Shown: positions 1 through 6,617 of the stretch, piece by piece | How the letters are laid out: each line of letters opens with the position of its first letter | Position numbering within the stretch: position 1 is the stretch's first letter | Assembly (NCBI GenBank): GCA_003208695.1 | Contig: QCVY01000037.1 | Span: 1-9,544 of the forward strand | Direction of reading: 5' to 3' | Length of the DNA: 9,544 nucleotides | Source of the DNA: Prochlorococcus sp. AG-686-P16 | Lineage (GTDB): Bacteria; Cyanobacteriota; Cyanobacteriia; PCC-6307; Cyanobiaceae | Translations under genes and position numbers: made by a program | Notes under the pieces: generated by a model | The model's input: the letters and a program-made list of their open reading frames with translations, nothing else | The model's database searches: none | Told to the model about the DNA's origin: nothing

Positions 1-1
1 A

Positions 2-1228
2 TTAAAACTTAAATCATCGGTAAATTATTTAGTCTTAGAAGATAAATTTACAATACCTTTTTGGTTTGGAAATAGAACATTTAAGGAATCAGATGGCTAT
101 TTGTTTGGTCTCAAACCTAAATGGTATCTAGGCTTAGATAAGGAAGAAAAAGATGGTTATTTTATAGGTAGAAAGTTTAATTCAATAAAATTATCAGATA
201 ATTTAACCCTTAATGTACAACCACAGTTTTTGTTCCAAAGATCTATTCAGGGCTATACAAAAAGTTTTGTTGGTAAGCAAGAATCAGTAACCTCCAATAA
301 AGTAAAAAGAGATATATCTTTTGCTGATTATTTTGCATTAGAGACAGAGCTAACTCGAAAAATAAATAAATGGGATCTTATAATTGAAAAGAAACTCAAT
401 ACTTTTGATTCTGAAAAGTTCTTGGATGCTTTACGATTAAAAGTTGATTTGGTTAAAGAAGTAGAATTTTTGGGTTCAAAATGGGATAAAAGTTTGTATG
501 GGGTTTATAGAGATAGGATTTGGAATGGCTCAATAGGCGAATCAGAAATCTACTTAGGTTATGGACTAAAATTAGAAAAAACTAAAAGTTGGAAAATAAA
601 AGGGATTTCCAAGACTGAGACAATAAATATGGGTTTAGGAAATTTTAAAGGTGAAGATTTAAATAGTAAAAACTTGGTTGATAGTTATAGAGGTAGTCTT
701 TTCTATTCTTTGGATCAAAAGTTCCCACTAATAGTAAGGGATATAAAAAATAAATATGTCGATAATTCATTTGATTATATTTTTGAGCCAGTAAAGCAAG
801 GAATTTACATAAATACTAAATTAGCTGCTTTATATTCTCTTTATGAGAATGGTAATCATCAAGAGTATGTTGGGTTTGGTGCAGGCCCAAAATTTATCTT
901 TGGGAATTTCAGAAAAAAATATTTTGACTACACAAAGGTCAGTTTACTCCCGACGTACAGGATGAAAGGAGGTGATAGTATTTTTAAATTCGATCAAATT
1001 TCAGATAAGTTTACTCTAGAGATTGATTTTGATCAGCAAGTATATGGACCTATCCTACTTAAAACTAACGCGACGATAAATTTGGATGGTAACTCAAAAA
1101 ATTACGGAGATTTTATAAATTCAAAAATCGCATTGAATTGGAAAAAAAGATCCTATGAATTAGGTGTTTTTTATCAACCTCATAATCAATCAGGAGGGAT
1201 AAATTTCGCCTTATTTGGTTTCGAATAA
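2..1228 (+). CDS. LptD-like outer-membrane barrel protein (DUF3769), 3' part only
   Basis: The reading frame is open from the first complete codon at position 2, so the gene begins outside the window; the TTG at 101 is only an internal codon. 408 residues precede the TAA at 1226-1228. The visible part consists of alternating polar and hydrophobic stretches rich in Tyr, Phe and Gly, separated by charged turns. It ends in strand-like segments closing with ALFGFE, a Phe-rich end typical of outer-membrane beta-barrels. No membrane helix is seen. From memory this matches the cyanobacterial DUF3769 family, which is related to LptD, the outer-membrane protein that inserts lipopolysaccharide. The LptD relationship is family knowledge; a role in LPS export here is inference. 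The N-terminal signal peptide and OstA-like region would lie upstream. Its stop codon directly touches the leuD stop on the other strand. Confidence 0.75.
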   Translation, partial: LKLKSSVNYLVLEDKFTIPFWFGNRTFKESDGYLFGLKPKWYLGLDKEEKDGYFIGRKFNSIKLSDNLTLNVQPQFLFQRSIQGYTKSFVGKQESVTSNKVKRDISFADYFALETELTRKINKWDLIIEKKLNTFDSEKFLDALRLKVDLVKEVEFLGSKWDKSLYGVYRDRIWNGSIGESEIYLGYGLKLEKTKSWKIKGISKTETINMGLGNFKGEDLNSKNLVDSYRGSLFYSLDQKFPLIVRDIKNKYVDNSFDYIFEPVKQGIYINTKLAALYSLYENGNHQEYVGFGAGPKFIFGNFRKKYFDYTKVSLLPTYRMKGGDSIFKFDQISDKFTLEIDFDQQVYGPILLKTNATINLDGNSKNYGDFINSKIALNWKKRSYELGVFYQPHNQSGGINFALFGFE

Positions 1229-1852
1229 TTACAGACAGTCTTTATTAAAATTTACATAGGGCAATTCATTTATCTTTTTTTCAATTAAGCTTACATTTTC
1301 AAGAAGTGTTGAGGTCGCATCCCATTCTCCAGACAAAAACATTTTTTTTGAAGTTTCTTTTATTTCAAGATTAAATTTCAAATCTTCAGTCTTTGCAGTC
1401 GATTTGAAAAGATCAATCTCTAAGAATAAATTCTTAATATCCAAATATTGTTGAATCTTTTTTATTGATTCTTTTGGAAGAGTAAAGCATGGGATTCCAA
1501 TCGCTATACAGTTACTATAAAAAATATCTGCAAAACTTTCTCCAATGATGGCTTTTATTCCCCATCTCATTAAGGCTTGAGGGGCATGTTCTCTGCTTGA
1601 GCCACATCCAAAATTACTATTTACAATAAGTATTGATGATCCCTTATTAATCTCTAAATCAAAGGGGTGATTTCCTTTAAGAGTTTTACGATCATCATCA
1701 AAAACAGATTTACCTAATGAATCAAAATCAATACATTTAAGAAATCGAGCAGGAATTATTCTATCAGTATCAATATCATCTCCAACTAATGAGATACATT
1801 TTCCATTTATTCGAGAAAATTTCCCGATTGGAGGTTTAAATTTGATACTCAT
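1229..1852 (-). CDS. leuD: 3-isopropylmalate dehydratase small subunit
   Basis: LeuD is the swivelling small subunit of isopropylmalate isomerase. With LeuC it converts 2-isopropylmalate to 3-isopropylmalate in leucine synthesis, in the cytoplasm. The 207 residues match the usual family length. Family motifs seen are DIDTDRIIPARFLK at about 26-39, the active-site loop FGCGSSREHAPQAL at about 81-94, SFADIFYSNCIAIGIP at about 106-121, and SGEWDATSTLLEN at about 174-186. The ATG at 1850-1852 overlaps the leuC TGA by 4 bp (ATGA), so translational coupling to leuC is likely and fits a two-subunit enzyme. It is the last gene of the glyA-cinA-leuC-leuD cluster. Its TAA (1229-1231) abuts the TAA of the convergent DUF3769 gene, so any terminator must lie inside that gene. 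Confidence 0.96.
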   Translation of the reverse strand: MSIKFKPPIGKFSRINGKCISLVGDDIDTDRIIPARFLKCIDFDSLGKSVFDDDRKTLKGNHPFDLEINKGSSILIVNSNFGCGSSREHAPQALMRWGIKAIIGESFADIFYSNCIAIGIPCFTLPKESIKKIQQYLDIKNLFLEIDLFKSTAKTEDLKFNLEIKETSKKMFLSGEWDATSTLLENVSLIEKKINELPYVNFNKDCL

Positions 1853-3258
1853 TTGTTAATAAAATCTCTTACGTCACTGACTTTTCCTGTAATTGATGCG
1901 GCGGCAACCATTGCTGGACTCATTAATAACGTTCTTCCATTTGGAGATCCCTGTCTACCTTTGAAATTTCTATTGCTAGAACTAGCACTTACTTGATTTC
2001 CTATGAGTTTATCTGAATTCATTGCTAAACACATTGAGCAACCAGGCTCTCTCCACTGATAACCTGCTTTTACAAATATTTTATCAAGACCTTCCTCTTT
2101 TGCTTCTTTCGCAACCTTCTCTGAGCCTGGAACTACAAAAGCTTTTATGTTTTTTGCTATTTTATTATGCGCCAATACTTGAGCGGCAACTCTTAGGTCA
2201 CTTATTCTTCCATTTGTACAACTCCCAATAAAACAAACATCAATTGGGGTATTTTTAATTGATTGTCCAGGTTTGAAACCCATATATTCATATGCCTCTC
2301 CAGCAATAAATTTGTCGTTTGGATGTATCTCGTTTAATGAAGGAATTTTTTGATTTACACCGATACTTTGCCCAGGAGTAATACCCCAGGTAATAGTCGG
2401 TTCTACTTTAGAGGCATCTAACTTGAATACATCATCATAAATACAATTATCACTACTTTCTAATGATTCCCACCATTTAACGGCCTTTTCCCAATTTTCA
2501 TTTTGAGGCGAGCATAATTTATCCTTCATATAACTAAAGGTTTTTTCATCAGGATTTATATAACCGCATCTTGCTCCTCCTTCAATAGACATATTGCATA
2601 TAGTCATTCTTTCTTCCATTGATAATGCACTTATAGCAGGACCTGCGAATTCATAGGCATAGCCGACACCTGCTTTTACTCCGAGTTGATTAATTATATG
2701 TAGTACTAAATCTTTAGCATAAATTCCATTTGATAATTTATTCTCACACCAAATTTGTCTGACTTTGAGCTTATTCATAGCTATGGTTTGACTCGCAAGT
2801 ACATCTCTTACTTGACTAGTACCAATACCAAAAGCAATTGACCCAAATGCTCCATGAGTTGATGTATGAGAATCTCCACAAGCGATAGTCATCCCTGGTT
2901 GGGTTAATCCAAGCTCAGGAGCTACTACATGAACTATTCCTTGATTACCACTACCAATATTAAAAAATTTAATTTTGTGCTCGATACAGTTCTTTTCTAG
3001 AGTATCGATCATTTGTTCTGCAAGATTATCTTTGAAAGGCCTGCTTTGATTATCTGTTGGAACAATATGATCAACTGTAGCTACGGTTCTTTGAGGAAAT
3101 TTTACCTTTAAATTTTTATCTTTTAAAGCTCCGAATGCTTGCGGGCTAGTAACTTCATGAATAAGGTGAAGACCTATTAAGATTTGATCGGATCCACCAG
3201 GAAGATTTGCAACTTTGTGTAAATCCCACACTTTATCAAATAAGGTATCTTTACTCAA
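1849..3258 (-). CDS. leuC: 3-isopropylmalate dehydratase large subunit
   Basis: LeuC is the catalytic [4Fe-4S] subunit of isopropylmalate isomerase, aconitase superfamily, 469 residues (normal length). The three cluster cysteines are visible: C347 in FIGSCTNGR, and C407 and C410 in GCSMC. Other family motifs are VDHIVPT (about 62-68), CGDSHTSTHGAFGS (about 127-140) and SSNRNFKGRQG (about 427-437). The start is TTG at 3256-3258. An in-frame TAA, which is the cinA stop, sits five codons upstream with no ATG or GTG between, and the typical LeuC opening TLFDKVWDLHKV follows directly, so TTG is forced. Only 12 nt separate it from cinA and no Shine-Dalgarno sequence is present, suggesting coupling to cinA translation or weak initiation. 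The 3' end overlaps leuD by 4 bp. Confidence 0.97.
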   Translation of the reverse strand: MSKDTLFDKVWDLHKVANLPGGSDQILIGLHLIHEVTSPQAFGALKDKNLKVKFPQRTVATVDHIVPTDNQSRPFKDNLAEQMIDTLEKNCIEHKIKFFNIGSGNQGIVHVVAPELGLTQPGMTIACGDSHTSTHGAFGSIAFGIGTSQVRDVLASQTIAMNKLKVRQIWCENKLSNGIYAKDLVLHIINQLGVKAGVGYAYEFAGPAISALSMEERMTICNMSIEGGARCGYINPDEKTFSYMKDKLCSPQNENWEKAVKWWESLESSDNCIYDDVFKLDASKVEPTITWGITPGQSIGVNQKIPSLNEIHPNDKFIAGEAYEYMGFKPGQSIKNTPIDVCFIGSCTNGRISDLRVAAQVLAHNKIAKNIKAFVVPGSEKVAKEAKEEGLDKIFVKAGYQWREPGCSMCLAMNSDKLIGNQVSASSSNRNFKGRQGSPNGRTLLMSPAMVAAASITGKVSDVRDFINK

Positions 3259-3270
3259 TTTGCAAAAAAG

Positions 3271-4572
3271 TTACTTACTACTAGATAATAAGATTAATCT
3301 AAGACTGTTTAAACACACATTTACACTTAGTCTTTGAATTTCAATTCTATTTCTTGTTGAGCTAAATATTTTTTTAATATTTGTTATGTGATCATTTGGT
3401 CCTGCAATTGAGATATAAACTAATCCAACAGGTTTCTCTTTATTACCTCCACTAGGACCGGCAATGCCACTAATTGCGATTGACCAATCCGAATTTAGTT
3501 TTTCTTTTGCATTAATTGCCATAGTTTCAGCAACCTCTTCAGAAACAGCACCAAATTTTTTTATCAGATTTTCCGGAATATTTAATAATGATTGTTTAAG
3601 ATCATTACTGTACGAAATAATACTGCCTTTAAATACTTGGGATGAGCCTGGTACTGCTGTGATAGAAGAGGAGAGAAGACCTCCGGAACAGGATTCTGCA
3701 AAAACTAGAGATTCTTTTCTTTTTATTAATTCCTTTATTAATACGCTTGATAAATTATCATCATTTTCACCAAAAATAAATTTGGAAAAATCTTTTTTTA
3801 ACTTTTCTTTAATGGGGTTAATTATATTTCTTGCTTCCAATTCATTTTTAGCCCTTGCTGTTATTCTAAGCTTAACCTCTCCTAAATTCGCGTATGGAGC
3901 GACAGTGGGGTTTTTTAGTTTTAAAAGATTATCAATCTTTTCTGAAATAGTAGACTCTCCTATACCAGAAAATTTAAGAGTATTTGAGAAAAATATATAA
4001 CCATCTGAAAAATTATTTTTAATATAATTAGCTGCAGTTTCTTTCCACATTTCTTTCATTTCACTTGGAACTCCTGGAAAAGTCATTATGGTAAATCCCT
4101 TAATTGGTTGCCATATCATGCCAGGAGCAGTGCCTCTAGGATTATTAATTATTTGAGCATCTTTTGGGAAAAAACATTGTTTTTTTAAACTAGATTTGTT
4201 GAAACTTGAACCTGAAATTGAAAGCTTTTTTTTTATTTGATCCCATAAATATTCTCTTTCAGACAGAGAGGCCTTAAAAGATTTAGCTATTGCCTCAGTA
4301 GTTAAGTCATCTGGAGTAGGTCCTAAACCACCTGTGGTGATTAATAAATTACTTCTTGAAGATATTTCTTTAATCAGCTTGATGATCCTTTCGGAATTAT
4401 CTCCAATAGTCGACTGCCTAAAATGGTTGAGTCCTAAAGCTGACAACTCTTGAGAAATCCAGTGAGCGTTTGTATTTACTATATTACCCAGAAGTAATTC
4501 ACTACCTATAGAAAGGATTTCAACCCCTCTACGTTTAGGATCATTTGATTGATGGTTCAAGTTTGGCTTCAT
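3271..4572 (-). CDS. cinA: CinA family protein / nicotinamide-nucleotide amidohydrolase
   Basis: This is a two-domain CinA protein of 433 residues. The N-terminal molybdopterin-binding-like domain shows VEILSIGSELLLGN (about 17-30), TTGGLGPTPDDLT (about 79-91) and TFPGVPSEM (about 164-172). The C-terminal PncC-type domain shows FAESCSGGLL (about 291-300), GSIISY (about 316-321), GIAGPSGG (about 369-376) and PVGLVYISI (about 381-389). Family knowledge: the C-terminal domain deamidates NMN to NaMN in NAD salvage, and full-length CinA proteins may also have ADP-ribose pyrophosphatase activity. The old competence name does not prove a DNA-uptake role. The ATG at 4570-4572 lies inside glyA, giving a 32-bp overlap in another frame. 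The only alternative start near the conserved domain, a TTG at 4558-4560, also overlaps glyA, so the overlap is real. leuC follows after 12 nt. Confidence 0.94.
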   Translation of the reverse strand: MKPNLNHQSNDPKRRGVEILSIGSELLLGNIVNTNAHWISQELSALGLNHFRQSTIGDNSERIIKLIKEISSRSNLLITTGGLGPTPDDLTTEAIAKSFKASLSEREYLWDQIKKKLSISGSSFNKSSLKKQCFFPKDAQIINNPRGTAPGMIWQPIKGFTIMTFPGVPSEMKEMWKETAANYIKNNFSDGYIFFSNTLKFSGIGESTISEKIDNLLKLKNPTVAPYANLGEVKLRITARAKNELEARNIINPIKEKLKKDFSKFIFGENDDNLSSVLIKELIKRKESLVFAESCSGGLLSSSITAVPGSSQVFKGSIISYSNDLKQSLLNIPENLIKKFGAVSEEVAETMAINAKEKLNSDWSIAISGIAGPSGGNKEKPVGLVYISIAGPNDHITNIKKIFSSTRNRIEIQRLSVNVCLNSLRLILLSSSK

Positions 4573-5812
4573 AAAGAGGAAAGCGATTACATAAAGTTAA
4601 TACCCTTTCCTTGCATTCTTTTTCTATTATTGAATCATCTGGATTGAGTAATCTATCTGCAATAATTTCGCCAACTTCAACAAAAGCTTCATCATTAAAA
4701 CCTCTAGTAGTTAAAGCTGCAGTTCCTAATCTCAACCCGCTTGTGACAAAAGGTGATTCAGGATCAAATGGGACAGTATTCTTATTTGCTGTTATGTTCA
4801 CTTCACTTACAAGTAAGTCAGCAACTTTACCGGTCATATTAATACTTCTTAAGTCAAGCAAAACAATATGATTATCAGTACCTCCACTAACAATATCTAT
4901 TCCTCTTTTGATTAGAGTTGAAGATAGAACTTTTGCATTATTAATAACCTGTTTTGAGTAACTAACAAAGTTAGGATGTAAAGCTTCTCCAAATGCAACA
5001 GCTTTAGCCGCAATAATATGTTCTAAAGGCCCACCTTGAGTTCCAGGGAACACAGATTTATCAAATTTCTTTCCAAATTCCTTATCTTTACATAAAATCA
5101 ATCCTCCTCTTGGACCTCTCAAGGTCTTATGTGTCGTCGTAGTTACCACATCACAATATGGAATAGGATTAGGGTGAAGTTTACTTGCAACGAGTCCTGC
5201 TATATGAGCAATGTCAGCCATTAAAAAAGCTCCAACTTCATCAGCGATTCTTCTAAACGATTCGAAATCAATTGTTCTTGGATAAGCAGAATATCCACAA
5301 ATAATGAGTTTTGGCTTTGTAGCTAAAGCAATATCTCTTATTACATTAAAATTTAATTTATTAGTTTCTTTATCAACTCCATAGTGAACGGCATTGAACC
5401 ACTTTCCGCTCATATTAACTGGGGATCCGTGCGTTAAATGTCCTCCATGTGATAAATCCATTCCTAATATTGTGTCGCCAGGTTTAAGTAAGCTTAAAAA
5501 AACAGCAGCATTTGCTTGAGCTCCACTATGAGGTTGAACATTTGCCCAATCTGCATCAAAAAGTTGTTTAGCTCTTTCGATTGCTAATTCTTCTATCTCA
5601 TCAACAAATTCACAACCACCGTAATATCTTTTTTGAGGAAGACCTTCAGCATATTTATTTGTTAAGACCGAACCCTGAGCCTGCATAACTGCCATTGATG
5701 CAAAATTCTCACTAGCAATTAATTCAAGATGAGTTTCCTGCCTATTTTTTTCGGAATTAATTAATTTGGATATGATTGGATCACTTTCTTTAAGATTTTG
5801 AAGAATATTCAT
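4541..5812 (-). CDS. glyA: Serine hydroxymethyltransferase
   Basis: GlyA is a cytoplasmic PLP enzyme that interconverts serine plus tetrahydrofolate with glycine plus methylene-tetrahydrofolate, the main entry of one-carbon units. The 423 residues fit the family. Visible motifs are LELIASENFAS (about 29-39), NKYAEGLPQKRYYGG (about 52-66), the VQPHSGAQAN region (about 92-101), MADIAHIAGLV (about 198-208) and TTTTHKTLRGPRGG (about 224-237), where K229 should form the Schiff base with PLP. The ATG at 5810-5812 is the only sensible start. No Shine-Dalgarno sequence precedes it; the leader is almost pure A/T. It is the first protein gene of the minus-strand cluster, 78 nt downstream of tRNA-Arg, and its 3' end overlaps cinA by 32 bp. 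Confidence 0.98.
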   Translation of the reverse strand: MNILQNLKESDPIISKLINSEKNRQETHLELIASENFASMAVMQAQGSVLTNKYAEGLPQKRYYGGCEFVDEIEELAIERAKQLFDADWANVQPHSGAQANAAVFLSLLKPGDTILGMDLSHGGHLTHGSPVNMSGKWFNAVHYGVDKETNKLNFNVIRDIALATKPKLIICGYSAYPRTIDFESFRRIADEVGAFLMADIAHIAGLVASKLHPNPIPYCDVVTTTTHKTLRGPRGGLILCKDKEFGKKFDKSVFPGTQGGPLEHIIAAKAVAFGEALHPNFVSYSKQVINNAKVLSSTLIKRGIDIVSGGTDNHIVLLDLRSINMTGKVADLLVSEVNITANKNTVPFDPESPFVTSGLRLGTAALTTRGFNDEAFVEVGEIIADRLLNPDDSIIEKECKERVLTLCNRFPLYEAKLEPSIK

Positions 5813-5836
5813 TAAAACAAAAAAATATTTTAATTA

Positions 5837-5854
5837 AATATAGACGATATTTTA
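5837..5854 (-). promoter_or_regulatory. Possible -10 elements for glyA
   Basis: On the minus strand two hexamers each match five of six bases of the -10 consensus: TAAAAT (5849-5854) and TATATT (5837-5842). They would give leaders of about 30 and 18 nt before the glyA ATG. No good -35 hexamer is seen at normal spacing, and such hexamers are expected by chance in sequence this AT-rich. Read-through from the tRNA promoter is an equally good explanation for glyA expression, because no terminator is visible between the two genes. Confidence 0.25.
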
Positions 5855-5890
5855 AAAGAAAATATAAAAAAAATATTTCATAATTTGTGA

Positions 5891-5964
5891 CGCGCCTGGA
5901 GAGATTCGAACTCCCGACACCCTGATCCGTAGTCAGGTGCTCTAATCCACTGAGCTACAGGCGC
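5891..5964 (-). tRNA. tRNA-Arg (anticodon ACG)
   Basis: A 74-nt cloverleaf reads cleanly on the minus strand. The acceptor stem pairs GCGCCTG (5958-5964) with CAGGCGC (5892-5898), and the discriminator is G. The D arm is GCTC/GAGC, the anticodon stem CCTGA/TCAGG with loop CTACGGA (anticodon ACG), a five-base variable loop, and the T arm GGGAG/CTCTC with loop TTCGAAT. The CCA tail is not encoded; the next bases are TCA. A34 would be expected to be edited to inosine by TadA to read CGU, CGC and CGA. It lies upstream of glyA and divergent from the two small genes at 6053-6595. No second copy of its 3' end is present in the window, so there is no sign of integration here. Confidence 0.97.
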
Positions 5965-5974
5965 ATATTTATGT

Positions 5975-6004
5975 AATATCTCTGGTTTTGGGTCTCTTAG
6001 TCAA
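5975..6004 (-). promoter_or_regulatory. Likely sigma-70 type promoter of tRNA-Arg
   Basis: On the minus strand TTGACT (5999-6004) matches five of six bases of the -35 consensus. After an 18-nt spacer, GATATT (5975-5980) matches four of six bases of the -10 consensus. Transcription would start about 4 nt before the mature tRNA 5' end, a normal arrangement for a tRNA gene. An alternative -10, TATTAC (5973-5978), has a longer spacer. This is a prediction from sequence only. Confidence 0.5.
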
Positions 6005-6052
6005 CTAGATTTCAGTTAAACTATCTAATATTAACAATCTAAATTTATAATT

Positions 6053-6304
6053 ATGCCGATTAAATGGTATGGCAATGGTGATTCAGAAGATCCTATTTAC
6101 AAACATTTTTCCCGAATAGTAAATTTTGTAATTCACTGCATGATATTTACTGCAATTGTAAGTGGAACTTGGCTTTTTAAAGAGATTAAACATGACTTGG
6201 TTTTTTTTAATAATTTTGCAATTGCATGGGCAGTTATCCTTTCATCACATTTACTTTTTGTATTTATAAAAAAACCTAAGGATTTAAAAAAACAATCAAC
6301 TTAA
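6053..6304 (+). CDS. Small two-helix membrane protein, unknown function
   Basis: An 83-residue protein starting at ATG 6053. From memory it resembles small hypotheticals found beside DUF3181 in marine picocyanobacteria; I do not know a function. The N-terminus (MPIKWYGNGDSEDPIY) is polar. Two hydrophobic segments, about 22-41 and 50-72, are joined by a short loop containing KEIKHD, and a Lys-rich tail follows (KKPKDLKK). The positive tail suggests that both ends are cytoplasmic. H28 lies about seven residues into helix 1 and H66 about seven residues before the end of helix 2, so in an antiparallel hairpin they sit at similar depth. The gene is divergent from tRNA-Arg and 9 nt upstream of the DUF3181 gene, so the two are probably co-transcribed. 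No Shine-Dalgarno sequence is seen. Confidence 0.8.
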   Translation: MPIKWYGNGDSEDPIYKHFSRIVNFVIHCMIFTAIVSGTWLFKEIKHDLVFFNNFAIAWAVILSSHLLFVFIKKPKDLKKQST

Positions 6305-6313
6305 GTTTTAATT

Positions 6314-6595
6314 ATGAATTCTCATATGCAAATTAGTGATCTAGAAAATATTATTTCAGAAAAAATTTTTATAAAAATAGAAAAGTGGCACCTTTATCTT
6401 GGAGATGCTGGCTTAGCTAGAAACCTTGCCCTGGAATGTATTAGTAATTTTGATAAAGGTAGCCAGCTGGCTACGAAATTAAGCTTAGAAGCTATTGAGG
6501 TCAAAATTGGGGATGGAAACCAAACAATTCTTTTGTCTAAGTTGATCACTGCATCACAAATTCGTGATTTAGAAGAAATACTTGATAATTTGTAA
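6314..6595 (+). CDS. DUF3181 family protein
   Basis: A 93-residue soluble protein with no signal peptide or membrane helix. It matches, from memory, the cyanobacterial DUF3181 family, seen as WHLYLGDAGLA (about 25-35) and VKIGDGNQTILLSKLI (about 63-78). The function is unknown. The start is either ATG 6314 or the next in-frame ATG at 6326 (MQISDLENI), which would remove four residues; neither has a Shine-Dalgarno sequence. It follows the two-helix membrane protein gene by 9 nt, so the pair likely forms one transcript. Its TAA ends only 7 nt before the stop of the convergent murJ gene. Confidence 0.85.
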   Translation: MNSHMQISDLENIISEKIFIKIEKWHLYLGDAGLARNLALECISNFDKGSQLATKLSLEAIEVKIGDGNQTILLSKLITASQIRDLEEILDNL

Positions 6596-6598
6596 ATT

Positions 6599-6617
6599 TT
6601 AATCATATTTTGATTAA
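6599..6617. repeat. 7-bp inverted repeat at the DUF3181/murJ convergent junction
   Basis: TTAATCA (6599-6605) and TGATTAA (6611-6617) are perfect inverted copies with a 5-nt spacer, overlapping the murJ stop codon at 6603-6605. The position between two convergent genes suits a bidirectional terminator, but the stem is AT-rich and neither strand has a clear T run after it. Chance is possible in sequence of this composition. Confidence 0.3.

Noticed and set aside
101..1228. Start of the left-edge gene at the TTG at 101
   Set aside because: The frame continues open and barrel-like back to position 2, so the gene enters from outside the window and TTG 101 is an internal Leu codon.
2022..2231. 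69-codon plus-strand frame inside leuC
   Set aside because: Antisense to the cluster-cysteine region of LeuC; its leucine-rich translation reflects the complement of the real codons.
3464..4000. 178-codon plus-strand frame inside cinA
   Set aside because: It lies fully antisense to well-conserved CinA sequence, has no recognisable family and no start signals; it is a shadow of the real gene.
4611..4871. 86-codon plus-strand frame inside glyA
   Set aside because: Antisense shadow of the conserved C-terminal part of GlyA; no independent support.
5860..5878. AAATAT/ATATTT inverted repeat between tRNA-Arg and glyA as a terminator
   Set aside because: The stem is all A/T and no T run follows it on the minus strand, so it is unlikely to stop transcription.
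5891..5964. tRNA-Arg as an integration site for a genomic island
   Set aside because: No second copy of the tRNA 3' end, no integrase and no phage or foreign-looking genes are in the window; both flanks are ordinary core genes.
6046..6051. Perfect TATAAT just before the ATG of the small membrane gene
   Set aside because: It ends two bases before the start codon, so transcription would begin inside the gene; no -35 is present and such hexamers are common in this base composition.
6394..6606. 70-codon minus-strand frame over the DUF3181 gene
   Set aside because: Antisense to the recognised DUF3181 motifs and overlapping the murJ stop; no family resemblance.
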